NCBI GenBank assembly: GCA_025667525.1
Contig: CM046880.1
Location: 595,981,895-596,045,894, forward strand
Reading direction: 5' to 3'
Length of the DNA stretch: 64,000 nucleotides
Source of the DNA: Glebionis coronaria
Taxonomy: Eukaryota > Streptophyta > Magnoliopsida > Asterales > Asteraceae
Shown here: positions 21,701 to 33,600 of the stretch, in pieces
Position numbering within the stretch: the first letter of the stretch is position 1
Layout: each line of letters opens with the position of its first letter
Translations under genes and position numbers: made by a program
Notes under the pieces: model-generated
Told to the model about the DNA's origin: nothing
The model's database searches: none
Seen by the model: only the letters and a program-made list of their open reading frames with translations

Positions 21701-24446
21701 TCGTGGAATTGATCCTCACTTCTGCACGCACAAAATTCTCATGGAGGACGACTATAAGCCCACTATTCAAAGCCAACGAAGGGTGAATCCAAAAATCCAT
21801 GAAGTCATCAAAACAGAGGTTATCAAACTTCTTGATGCGGGTATGATTTACCCTATTTCGGATTCACCGTGGGTTAGTCCAATCCATTGTGTGCCCAAGA
21901 AGGGCGGAATAACCGTTGTTCCCAATGAACACAACGAGTTGATTCCCACTCGTCTCGTTACTGGGTGGAGAGTTTGTATAGACTATCGCAAACTCAATGA
22001 TGCCACGAGAAAGGATCATTTCCCTCTACCTTTCATGGACCAAATGCTTGAACGATTAGCCGGTAATGAATATTACTGCTTTTTGGATGGTTTCTCGGGT
22101 TATTTTCAAATACCCATCGATCCCCAAGATCAAGAGAAGACCACATTCACTTGTCCCTACGGCACTTTCGCTTACAAAAGAATGCCTTTTGGCTTATGTA
22201 ATGCGCCCGGGACTTTCCAAAGGTGCATGTTAGCTATCTTCCATGACATGGTTGAACAAACCATGGAAGTCTTCATGGATGATTTCTCGGTCTTCGGGGA
22301 TTCCTTCTCATCTTGCCTTGCCAATTTAGAACGTATGCTAAAGCGGTGCGAAGACACTCGCCTTGTTCTAAATTGGGAAAAATGCCATTTCATGGTAAAA
22401 GAAGGCGTCGTGCTTGGACATAAGATTTCGAAAGCCGGTCTTGAAGTAGACCGTGCTAAAGTTGATGTTATAGCAAAGTTGCCTCCACCTTCCACTGTGA
22501 AGGGTGTGAGAAGTTTCTTGGGTCATGCGGGCTTCTACCGACGATTTATCAAAGACTTTTCTCAAATCGCTCGCCCGATGACCCACCTCTTGGAAAAAGA
22601 TACTCCTTTTATCTTCTCCAAAGAGTGCCTTGAAGCCTTCAACTCGCTTAAGGATAAGCTCACTAAGGCACCCGTCTTGGTTACCCCTAATTGGGAGCTG
22701 CCTTTTGAGTTGATGTGCGATGCTAGTGATTTTGCTATTGGAGCGGTTCTTGGACAAAGAGTGAATAAACACTTCCAACCAATCCATTACGCTAGCAAGA
22801 CAATGACTGGGGCACAATTGCATTATGCGACAACCGAAAAAGAGCTTTTAGCTGTTGTCTATGCTTTTGAAAAATTCCGCCCCTATCTTGTCCTTTCTAC
22901 CACCATTGTGTACACCGATCATTCCGCGTTGAAGTACTTGTTGACAAAGCAAGATTCCAAACCAAGACTTCTTCGCTGGGTTTTGCTGCTCCAGGAATTT
23001 AAAATCGAAATCCGCGATAAAAAAGGAGCAGAAAACCTAGCCGCGGACCATCTTAGCAGACTTGAGGATCCATACCAAGGGGATCATCCGACCAAAGAAA
23101 TCAATGATTCTTTTCCCTTGGAGACCTTATTCTCTGTAAACTCGAAGCCGAATGAAACCCCGTGGTTTGCGGACTTTGCAAACTACTTGGCGGGTGGAAT
23201 TCTCAAGGAAGGGTTGACGTCCCAGCAAAAGAAAAAGTTCTTTACCGACATCAAGACTTACTTTTGGGACGACCCTTACCTATTCAAACAATGTGCTGAT
23301 TTGATAATTCGCCGATGTGTTGATGGACCGGCAGCGTCGGACATCCTTGATGCTTGCCACAAAGGACCCACCGGTGGTCACTTTGGTCCCAACTACACCG
23401 CTAAGAAAGTGTTTGATTCGGGATTTTATTGGCCCTCCATATATCGTGATGCTCACAATATGGTTAAGCGATGTGATGTTTGCCAAAAGCAAGGCAAAAT
23501 CACACATAAAGACGAGATGCCTCAGAATTTCATTCAAGAGTGTGAAATTTTTGATGTTTAGGGGATCGACTTTATGGGGCCATTCCCTTCGTCTAAAGGA
23601 CACAAATACATCCTTGTAGCCGTTGACTACGTTTCAAAGTGGGTTGAAGCCAAAGCTTTGCCTACTAATGACGCAAGGGTGGTTTGTAACTTTTTGAAGG
23701 CTCTATTCGCTAGATTCGGTGTGCCTCGCGCCATTATTAGTGATCGTGGGACTCATTTTTGCAATGACCAATTTGCTCGAGTCATGGCTAAGTACGGTGT
23801 AAATCATCGTCTTTCCACAGCCTACCACCCACAAACTAATGGCCAGGCTGAAATATCAAACCGAGGTCTTAAGCGAATTCTTGAAAGGACCGTGGGAGAG
23901 CATCGTGCCGCATGGGCTGATAAACTCGATGATGCTTTGTGGGCTTTCTGTACTGCTTACAAGACCCCGATCGGCTGTACGCCCTATCGTCTTGTGTACG
24001 GGAAAGCGTGCCACCTCCCCATTGAGTTGGAGCACAAGGCTTATTGGGCCTTGAAGTGGGCTAATTTTGATATAAACAAAGCCGGTGACCTACGCAAGAT
24101 CCAACTCAATGAGCTAAATGAACTTCGGAATGAGGCTTATGAAAATTCTTTGATCTATAAGGAAAGAACTAAGCTCATTCACGACTCCAAGATTAAAAAC
24201 CGAGAGTTCCATGTTGGAGACAAAGTCTTACTTTTTAACTCTCGGTTGAAAATCTTCTCGGGAAAGCTCAAATCTCGTTGGTCCGGCCCATTCACCATTT
24301 CCCAAATTTTTCCATATGGTACTCTCGAGCTCGCTCAACCTGATGGACCAAATTTTAAGGTGAATGGCCAACGAGTGAAGTTATACTTTGGTGAGGACAC
24401 CTCTAAGGAGGTGATTCCATCCCTCACCACGTTCCCCATGAACTAA
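18771..24446 (+). CDS. Athila gag-pol polyprotein with one nonsense codon
   Basis: One frame of 1891 codons plus a stop, broken only by TAG at 23559-23561 (codon 1597). In order: Asn-rich N-terminus; gag capsid region (residues about 85-250, with [18 protein letters not shown]); zinc knuckle C316-x2-C-x3-H-x4-C328; Gln/Pro-rich linker; ITTRSGK; aspartic protease [11 protein letters not shown] (D694); RT with [14 protein letters not shown] and FMDD (from F1168); RNase H with CDASD (D1317); integrase HHCC zinc finger ([14 protein letters not shown]...CDVCQKQ) and core [24 protein letters not shown]. The stop sits two codons before the first integrase aspartate, at a position usually Trp, so it looks like TGG to TAG. 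The start ATG follows a TTTTGCAG that could be a splice acceptor. Confidence 0.93.
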
Positions 24447-26367
24447 CTTTGGGTCGAGTCAGGCTCGTGACTCGGTTATCAAAAACACGCGCTCCTCGGG
24501 AGGCAGCCCGAGTATCTATCCTTGTATGTTTTAATCCCCTAAGTGTAGGGGGGGACTTCTATATGTGTTTGCCTTTTTGTGGTGATGTGATTACAGGGAT
24601 AAGTGCACTCTTGGAATCTTTGAAGAACCGTGCTCCCGTGTTTATCCGAAATCCGGTTCTACCTCTCAACTATCGTGATTCAATTTTCTTCATACTCACA
24701 TTTGAAATTGATCACTTTAGTCGTCTCTTCCTTAACTTGAGTTAACCAACGTGCGCAATGTCATAAGTGTAGGGGGAACTTCTCCCACATGCTTAAACAT
24801 TGAGGACAATGTTTATCTTAAGTGTAGGGGGGACTTCTATCGAAGTTTAAGTGGACTTTTCCATGAAAATGCCTTCATTTAACCGGAAAATCATACTTTT
24901 CAACATTTTTCAAATTTTTTATTAACTTTGGCCATTTAGTCGTAATTTTTAAATTTTTTATCGTTGTTTTCATATGTATATATTCCGCAATAAAGTCAAA
25001 AATATTAATAAAGTGGTGTAGCTAGTTTAGAAGTTTTTGACATATTAGGCCCGTTGCGTTTATTTTGACTCAACCCGAATAGACTTATCCAAGTTTATTC
25101 TAGCTAGTATCCTTAACCATGTGGACCTTAATTGGTTTATTAGGCTAAGTGTCCACGAGTCTCATTACTTGAGATTTTAAATTGTGGAGGACGAGAAATG
25201 ATAGAGTCAATTATAAGTCGGTATTCTTGCACAAGCTCACTTGGTGTAATTATTTGCCTATTCTCCCATCACTTGCTAATAACTTATCTGCAATAAGTAA
25301 GGTCTTACGATTTGAAAAGTTACTTAGCTTCTAGCCCAAGATCGTTTAAAAGTTGCTCGGTAATGATAAGAGTTCATAGCCAAGGCATAACTTATGAAGC
25401 GGGGCGCGAAGATTGGCGAGTCCGAAAAGGCCCTAACAAGGCATGAGGATTCAATTTTATTGCTGAAGATCCAAAGTGATGTGAAAAGCATTATTCCTAA
25501 AGTCAATATGAAGGATCAAGACTCACGACGAAAAGCAATCAACTCCCATAAAGATCATGGAGAAGTCTATCCGAAAAGACCCTAACAAGGTATGAGGATA
25601 AATAGATCCAAGTCCGAAAAGGAGGCGGATCGTTGTATCTCAAAATCCCAATTAGAGATTGAAGAAATAATCATGAAGTCGTGGTCAACAAAGTTGGAGA
25701 ACCCCTCAAAAGTCTCCAAGAGAAGAAACTCTATTATGATGAGAAGACCATTATCTCAAGAACGTCTCTCAAAGATATGAAGTATGAAGTACATGCCAAA
25801 TATCGGCCCGAGAAAGGTCTCAAATCGCGAACCAAGTTATGCCAAGATATGAACTTTTTGATATCCCGAGAAGCAGTTTTAAGAGATTTTGTCCTTTAGC
25901 TAACTATTGATCAAATCGTCCTACTTTGCTTTCAGCCCTAATAAACTATCGAAATAAGTCCAAAGATGCATCTTCATGATCATTCTAAAGACAAAAATAA
26001 AATATAAGAGATACACCTAGGAATAAGGGAGTTTAAGCATTTAATTAAGCCATGTGTGTAAGTGTTTGAATTGCTAACTTATAATAACAATGATCTCGTT
26101 TTTTAAGCTTAGTTTGGGGAACGTGAAACTTGAGGGTGATAAATCTTCGCAGCACCAAAGCCCTAATGTAAGTCATCGATTTCTCTACAAGTTATTCCCA
26201 TGTAGCTATTTTCAAGTGAAAATGGTTTTCTATCCTTTTGTTACTTTTGAAGTTTTATTTCTTTAATTTTTGTTTACTAGTATTTTAAATAAGGCCAATG
26301 TTGATTAATTATGAGAAAAGTGTAAGCTTGCTTTATCACTAAGCATTGCATGAGGGCATGGCAATGG
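24447..26367 (+). other. Non-coding 3' region of the Athila element with PPT-like repeats
   Basis: 1.9 kb without a convincing ORF, where an env-like gene would be expected. The PPT-like phrase TAAGTGTAGGGGGG(A)ACTTCT occurs at 24540-24560, 24763-24782 and 24818-24840, ahead of the real PPT. A palindrome, ACATTGAGGACAATGT, lies at about 24797. A phrase near CGAAAAG[GA]CCCTAACAAGG is repeated at about 25424 and 25575. Short ORFs at 25394-25899 are lysine- and serine-rich chance frames. Confidence 0.7.
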
Positions 26368-26383
26368 TTAAGTGTAGGGGATT
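26368..26383 (+). promoter_or_regulatory. Polypurine tract of the Athila element
   Basis: TTAAGTGTAGGGGATT directly precedes the 3' LTR. Plus-strand synthesis would start here. Confidence 0.8.
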
Positions 26384-27931
26384 TGATAGGTGTGTAAACA
26401 CCCATCCTTTTACCACTTAATTCGGGCTAAAACGAGACCAAAACACGTATTTAATATCATTTGTTTGGAATTATGCGTGGTTTTTGTGTTTATTGTGTTT
26501 TCAGAGCCAACCGGATAAATATTGAAGAAAACATGGGATTGCACGGGTTTTACTGAAGAAAAAGACTCAAGATAAAGTCTATTGTCCAAGAGATGCAAAA
26601 GATTTGAAGTCACTGGGCCTATTTGAAGATTTATCGAAGAAAAGGACCAAAGATGGAAGATTTATATAAGTCGAAGAAACTCAAGTCTATCAAAGGAAGA
26701 AATTAAAAGACGAGTTGAATTTAATCGACAACAAATCCCGAATCAGAATCGAAAACGGAAACTTTTCTGAAAAGACGAAAAGACACGAAGAACGGGAGAA
26801 AGCCCACTCACCAACCAAAGGAAACACCTATAAATAGGCCATCCCACACACATTTTTGGAGCGAGCTAGTTTTTCTTTCTTCCTCCCTTTTCTCCCCTCC
26901 TGGTTCGTAGAACACCATCACCACTAGGGTGATTGGTGATTTTTATTTTTAGTTCTTCAATCTTGTAATTTTAATCTTTGTTTCATCTTGTCAAAACATT
27001 AATCATCCAATTCAAAGTTCTTGTTTAATCTTTCATTTCATCTTGTTCATCTCCATTTTTATCTTCAAGTTCTTAAGTTTTATTTTTCTTGATTTGATCT
27101 TCAAAAGTTGTTTGGATTTATGTTTTTATTAGTGGGATTTGTTGCTTATGTTGTCTAAATGATTTGTGTTTAAATTGGTAAAACCTTTTTAAGTGTTTGA
27201 TTTGATTTTGATTTAAAACCTGAGTTCCGTGTTCTTCGCTACAGTTACTGTATCTGGTTTCCAGACTTCCGAATCAAGACAAAAAGTTCCGAATGAGTCC
27301 TTCATTCGGAATCTTCCGAACCAAGCACTAAACTTCCGAATCAGGAGAAAACTTCCGAACCAAGCCCTTCATTCGGAAGTTTAAAACTTCCGAATCAAGC
27401 TTTCATCCGGAAAGTTCCGGATCAGTCATCAAGTTCCGGATCAGCTCAGACTTCCGAATCAAGGTGAAGTTCCGAATCAATCTGAAGGTTCCGAATCAGC
27501 ATCTTCCGAACCAGTAAGTTCCGAATGAACTTTCATTCGGAAAGTTCCGAATCAGCCATTAAGTTCCGGATGAATGAATAGTATCTTCCGAACCAGTTAG
27601 TTCGGAATCAAGCATTAAAGTTCCGAATCAGTTAATTTTTGGGTATTTTAAAGATTACTGTTTTACTGTTGATGTTTTACTATTTTTCTGCTCATATGTC
27701 ACTATTTACATCTTAACTTTAAATTTGAACTTTAAATTTGCAACCAAGTTTTTATTAATCTTAATTAAAGTAATTGCCTTTGATTCAAAATTTCATTTCC
27801 ACTTTCCATTAGACTAGAAAACCAAACCCCCTTTATTTAGTAACCAAGAACAATCATTCCACTTAAGGCCTAGATCAATTCGAGAGGATATCGAGAGACA
27901 TAAAATTGAACCTAGCAAAATCATTGTATCA
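26384..27931 (+). repeat. 3' LTR of the Athila element
   Basis: 1548 bp, TGATAGGTG...TTGTATCA, followed by TSD ACATT (27932-27936). It contains CCTATAAATAGGCC (about 26829), a plausible TATA box, and a dense TTCCGAA array (27255-27640). Confidence 0.92.
27255..27640. repeat. TTCCGAA-word array in the Athila 3' LTR
   Basis: About twenty occurrences of TTCCGAA(T/C)CA or its reverse complement ATTCGGAA in roughly 385 bp, at irregular spacing and in both orientations. Variants are TTCCGAATGA and TTCCGGATCA. It lies downstream of the putative TATA box, so in the transcribed part of the LTR. It is missing from the deleted 5' LTR. Confidence 0.85.
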
Positions 27932-27936
27932 ACATT

Positions 27937-28968
27937 CTTCAAAATGATGATGTGAAGAGCTTGTGTCATAAGTGGTTTAAGACGTGCCTTTCCGGCGATA
28001 GTCTAAACGGCTTTGGTAATGAATTAAACCAAGCAATTTTGATGCATAGAGTAAGATCATTTTCAAGAGTAGTCTTATTCTATTGCAAAATATGAGCAAA
28101 GTATAGATTCACTTCTCTCCCACATGATCGGATAATTATTGCTAGAATTGACAATAACAATGCCTTTGGAATATTTCAATTCCAAATGTGTAAAATCCAC
28201 TTACAACTTAATGAAGTATTTTGGTATCTCAAGGGATTCACTAATCATCCTAGAGATGAGCTTAATTGCACAAGTTACACATGATATAGGGCCTACTAAC
28301 CGTAAGGGTGCAAACCATGAAAATCATGCTTAATACTTTAAGCTTCTACTAACTCACCCTACATCTCCATAGTGAGTCAAGTAACCAAGCGATAAAGGTT
28401 TGAGAGGAAAAAATAAAAGAATCACAAACCACAAATAAATGTCAAGGCAAGGATGCCAAGAACAAGCACATAGTCAATTAATGATCAAAAGAATGATCAA
28501 TAGGGCGTGTGGAAGAACGAAAGCGTACCTTGGCCACAAATTGCATTCCAAGCTTTCAAGGAATCGATGCAAAGCCCAACAATGACTCATAATGACTACT
28601 AAGTCTTCAAAGACTAGTATCTCTTCTACCCATCTTTATATCATCATTCAATGATGTTGGAAATCAAGGAAGACGAGTCTTCTACAAGTGTAAGTAACTC
28701 AATCCACAATCAATAGAATGATTTATCTTCATGAGTACCTACACATAACAAGATGCAAAGAGTAAATCTAAAATGCCTTAATACTACTAATTTAAGTAAT
28801 ATGTAATATTAACATTTTAAAAGGCTTATATTCGATAAAAAATAGTTTTGAGCAAAGAAAAACTTTAGTACAACTTAACCTTCTAATTTGAGGAGACAAT
28901 GGATCGATCTAAGTTTTAAAGTACAATATACTTCAAAGATCTTGTGTCACCATCGCTCTGGTACCAAT
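27937..28968 (-). other. 5' leader and primer site of element B
   Basis: Continuation of B's leader after the Athila insertion, parallel to 10910-12052 in A. About 160 bp at 28119-28295 is extra relative to A. The primer site is 28955-28966, plus strand GCTCTGGTACCA (element strand TGGTACCAGAGC), one base off the iMet consensus. Confidence 0.75.
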
Positions 28969-30631
28969 TGTAGAAACTAGAAGGGGGGGGGGGGGGGGGT
29001 TGAATAGTTTCTCATCGGTTTATCTCCTAATTAAAATTCCTTTCAATTAGCTGAGTGCACAAAACTATCTTTTACTTCAAAGCTAGTTGCATAATGATTA
29101 GGTTCAATTCTAATGCATTAGCAATGTGTAATAAGTGTAGTGATAATGAATGTGAGTAAAGAGTAAGGAAAGAAACAACCTAGTAGGAAGACACCAAGAT
29201 TTATAGTGGTTCAGCAACGAGGCTCTATCCTCGTTCCTACTACACTCCTCGAGTACACCTTACTCGAGATTTCCACTATATCCACAAGCTCCCTTCTTGG
29301 TGGAGAAAACCTTACAACGTCGCTTACATTATTTTCCGACACTAAACTAAATGTCGAGACCTAATCTTAGCTAGGACCAATCTACACAACGTCGCCCACT
29401 TCACTCTTTTACGACACAAGGCTAGATGTCGAGTTCCAATATAAAGGTAGAACCAATCTTCACAACGTTGCCTACTTCACCATTTTCCGACACAAGGCTA
29501 GATGTCGAGTTCTAATCCAAAGCTAGAAACAATCTTTACGACTCTTCACTTTGAAGCTAAGTGAGAACTTCACACAACACAACTACATATCACTTTATAG
29601 TTTAGTGAGAACTCACAAGACACAACCACATCACTTTATAGTTTAGTGAGAACTCACAAGACACAACCACATCACTTTGTAGTTTAGTGAGAACTAACAC
29701 AACTAATTACAACTCAACTAATCATATCCAAGTACACACATGTAGCTTGGATCTACACAACATAAATCCAAGCACATACATGTGTAATGGATGTATACAA
29801 CTCTAATCCAACTATTCACAAATAACTTGGATGAACACAACTAGTCCAAGTATTCACAAATACATTGGATCTACACAAGACACAAATAAACAAATGATGA
29901 ACATGACTAGATCTTTAGGAGGATGTGATCTTCATCAATGTTACATCTTTAATTACATCACAAGTGTGTGAGTGATCTTCTCTTTGGACAAGGTAAAGAA
30001 GGAGATCAAGAGGATAATCATGAGTAAACATACTTAACACATCAAGTGATCATTTACAAATGGCTATGATTAGAAAGGAGAAAGAAGGCTGAAGAAGATG
30101 TACAAAAAGGGTTGATAAGAATGCAGATTTGATTCACTATTTATAGGACAAAACATCCAACGGCTATATCTGCCCGTGATTCCTTATTGGCACCCGCGGT
30201 TCCTTATCGATAAGGAACCGCCATAGGTGCTAAGGTACCGCTGGCGAAGACTCCGCTCCTTTTTGTCTTTTAGTGAATTTGAAATATCTGAGGATGTTTA
30301 AACCTTCAAAGGATATTCTTATGGCATATGGAATATGCCATATTCAAATTTGCATTTTTATTTTAATAAAAATTTTTCTTAAAAATAAAGTTTATTAAAA
30401 ATCTTTTGTAATGTTTGACAAAAGTGAGTTTTAAGGCTAATCACTTTTATGATCACTAAGCATGATTAAGATATGTTAGTGTAATGATTATTACCTTGAT
30501 GATAGTGTTTGTTAGATAATTCATTTTATGATTGTGTTTGACAATAAATGTCTTTGTAATTTGTCGTGATCAAAACTAAGAAAGATTAATTAATACTAAC
30601 AATGTTTTTAGGCATTACTTATGCATTAACA
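28969..30631 (-). repeat. 5' LTR of element B
   Basis: 1663 bp, TGTAGAAACT...GCATTAACA, followed by TSD CTCGT (30632-30636). It carries a 17-G run at about 28983-28999 and the palindromic module at about 30171-30246 with a perfect 22-bp palindrome. It is nearly collinear with 2435-4087. Confidence 0.9.
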
Positions 30632-30636
30632 CTCGT

Positions 30637-33600
30637 CATTTCACGGTCCAGCCCATCTCCCCAACTTTCAGCTTATGCAAAAAACGTCACTGTATAGGTT
30701 TAGCCACTAGCGTCTCATATTATAGACGTGTGGATGATGGTTGAGTTTTACAACCTTGTTTAGGAAAACAAGGTGTAATTAGGGTAAGTACGACGATTTA
30801 GAAAAATCGTGCACAAATGACCCAAAAGTGGGGATCGTTCTCAAGGAGGCTAGTGTGTTGTGTAGAGAGATGATTAACCTTGTGATTATATGATTATCAG
30901 AAAAGAAAGATAGAAATGGGATAAGAAGAGAATGACGGTTACGATGACGATTTAAACTAAGACGAAAATGTCGTACACGTAAAACCGTAAAAACTACCAA
31001 AATTAAAATTTTACTCTAAAAATTCATAGAAAATTATAATAAATCCTAAATAATGTAATTAGAGTTTACAAAAAATCAAAAATCACTCAAACCTTTTATT
31101 TAATTAAATAATAATTTTTTAATGCTAATTAAAGCCCTAAAAATCATTTTAATTAACAAAAAGCCCAAAATGAGATATTTTCAATTGTAAACCTCTAAAA
31201 TGATCTAACTTAATTTAAAACTATTTTTGAAAATTTTAAATTAATAAAAACTATTTAATAACAATTAAAAACTATTTAAAACTTAAAATAATTATAAAAG
31301 TTAATCTAATGACAATAAAAATATTATAAAAGTTGTAAAATTCCTAACTTAATTTATTTAACCTAAGAAAAATGTAAAAACTTGAAAAATCTATTTTTTA
31401 ATTTTTAATAATAAAATAATATTAAAAATCCGAAATTTATAAAAAATTCTAAAAACTTGCAAACTAAATTAATTTAACATAAATAACACAGAAATGAAGT
31501 TGAAATAAAAAAATACCCCTAATGGGCCTTCAAATGGGCCAAAATCCAAAACAGACCCTTAATGGGCCAAAATAAGCCCAATAAGAAAAATGTTTATAAA
31601 AATGGTCCAAAATCTCCTATCTGACTCAAAATTTGATTCTGAACATAACTTTTCAAATGCCCAAAAGCTGAAAATGTGAAATAAGCTGGCTTATATCAAA
31701 CAGCTTATTCTTAATGGGCTTTTTGGCCCATTAAGCTATAAGCTGATGCCATAAGCTCAATTTAGACACACAAGCTTATTTTGAGTTACTTAAGACTTCT
31801 GTAAAAAGAAATTTGAAAAAAGTCCAAGGAATAAGCCTGAAAATGCAATAAGCAATCTACACAAAACGACAAAATAGTCGTTTTCGAGTTCTAGGCCACC
31901 CCAAGAGCTGATTCAAGTTTCTAAAGCTTTTAAATGACTTAAATAAGCTTAATCAACAAAAAGTTTTCAAATAAGTTCACTCAATAAGCTGAAATAAGCA
32001 AATAAGCAATTCTTTAAAAGTCAACTTTATGAGTTTTCTAGTAAAAAGTCAAAGTCAAAGTCTAATAAGCTCTAGTTCAAACAAATGGGTCAAATGAGGA
32101 AGATTGATCACAAAAAATAAGTTGTTGCAGGTCTAAATAAGCCAATATGGCTTATTGATAAGCTAACTGAAAAATTGCACTAGCAGGGGCTAGTTTTGGA
32201 TGTTGAGCAGTGGAAACTTTTTCCACTGCTTGACTTGTTTGACTTTTTGTCTTTAGTGACTTTTTTGGAGATTCAAGTTACACAAAGGCACCCAAATGAT
32301 CAGTGGATCATAAGGAGTCAATACAAAAAAAAGAAATCACAATCACTAACAGCCAATTTGTACAGTTAATTCATTTAATCACCAGACACGCACCAGACTT
32401 AGAACAATAAGCAGTTATGAACTTATAAGTTGTTTTAGCAAATTTCAGCCACCCAAATTGCCCCAAAAGCATACACAAGCTATAATAAACTTAAATGAAC
32501 AAGTTTAAACAGGTTTCATGCAATGGTTCAAAGCCCAAATCAAGATTCAAGCACAAACAGGTTACTAATGAACACTAACACAAGCAGATTTTTACTTTGC
32601 TGATGCAATTGACCAACAAGCCAAATTCTAACACTCAGATCTCTAAGATATGTTATGATAACTTTGACTTAACAACTTATATCCATAAACATGCATATAC
32701 TATAAGTATTACCAAAATTTTAGGTCAAAAACAGTCAAACTCAAATAGTTATAGCACAATCTTTGATTCAAGGGTTTAAACCCAAAAACTTGCAGCAAAT
32801 AGCACTCAACCAAGCCAATAACAGATAACAAACACAAACACAAACTTTCAACAACACAATATCAACTTATGATCTCAAACAGGTAATCCCAAACACCCTT
32901 TTAAATTTTCAAAACCAAATTTTCAAATCAAAAGTGTTATCCAAGACCACCCAAGCCCAAATAAGCATAATAACAGATATAATATGCATATTAGAACAAG
33001 ATTAGACCATAAAACCAGCAAGAACACAAGCCACACACAAAATCACCAAAAATACAACTTTTTATCCGATTTTGTGTAGAATTATGTGTACCTCATGGAT
33101 GTACATCCACACCCACGAATTTTAAGCTTATGTGCTAGCAAGAACAAGCACAAGCTTCCACAATAAAGCCTGCTAAGATTCAACAAAGTTAAGAGCACAA
33201 ATATCAAAACAGAAAGATGAAAAGTTCTTGATTAATGCAACCTTAGTTCCCCACACTTGATTATCCCCAAGTTATAGGCTTCACCACACCTTGATAACTC
33301 AATATCAGGATGCTATGATCAACTTTATAGCCCAAGAATTCCAAGGTTTGAACTAGACTTAGCAAAATATCAAGAAAAGTGGAAAATGTGCAAACTTTTG
33401 TACACTCCTTTTGAAAACAGGTTTAGGATTCAAGAACAATATACAAAGAACAATAACAAGCAGATAATATGATTGGCACTTGAGCTTTCTTCACCAAATT
33501 CAAACACATTTCATTAAGATGAATATATGATTTAAAGATTTGTGAACAATGGAAAATTCAAGAGCAAAGAAATAATGTAACATCCTAAGGCCTTTATATA

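Larger units (their letters stand above)
18267..27931 (+). mobile_element. Ty3/gypsy element, Athila lineage, nested in B
   Basis: A 9.7-kb element with TSD ACATT (18262-18266 and 27932-27936), a deleted 5' LTR (18267-18559), a tRNA-Asp type primer site, one long gag-pol frame (18771-24446, one nonsense codon), a 1.9-kb non-coding 3' region, a PPT and a full 3' LTR (26384-27931). The Athila assignment rests on protein motifs ([39 protein letters not shown]) and the tRNA-Asp primer site; it is from memory of the family. The env-like ORF common in Athila elements is not present as a readable ORF. It interrupts the leader of B. Confidence 0.93.
2435..30631 (-). mobile_element. Non-autonomous LTR element B, interrupted by A and an Athila element
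   Basis: Element B is bounded by LTRs at 2435-4087 (3') and 28969-30631 (5') and by a perfect 5-bp TSD, CTCGT (2430-2434 and 30632-30636). Its own DNA is 2435-4764, 13579-18266 and 27937-30631, about 9.7 kb. Element A (TSD GTGAT) and an Athila element (TSD ACATT) were inserted later. It has a tRNA-iMet type primer site with one mismatch (28955-28966) and a polypurine tract (4088-4102). Three decayed minus-strand ORFs, shared with A, fill the internal region; no RT, RNase H or integrase is present. It must have been moved by proteins supplied in trans. Confidence 0.85.

Noticed and set aside
19436..22823. Many ORFs on the minus strand and in other frames across the Athila gag-pol region
   Set aside because: They are shadows of the long coding frame; codon use and motifs support only the plus-strand polyprotein.
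25394..25899. Three short plus-strand ORFs in the Athila 3' region, considered as env remnants
   Set aside because: They have no signal peptide, membrane segment or similarity to env-like proteins and consist of low-complexity Lys/Ser text.
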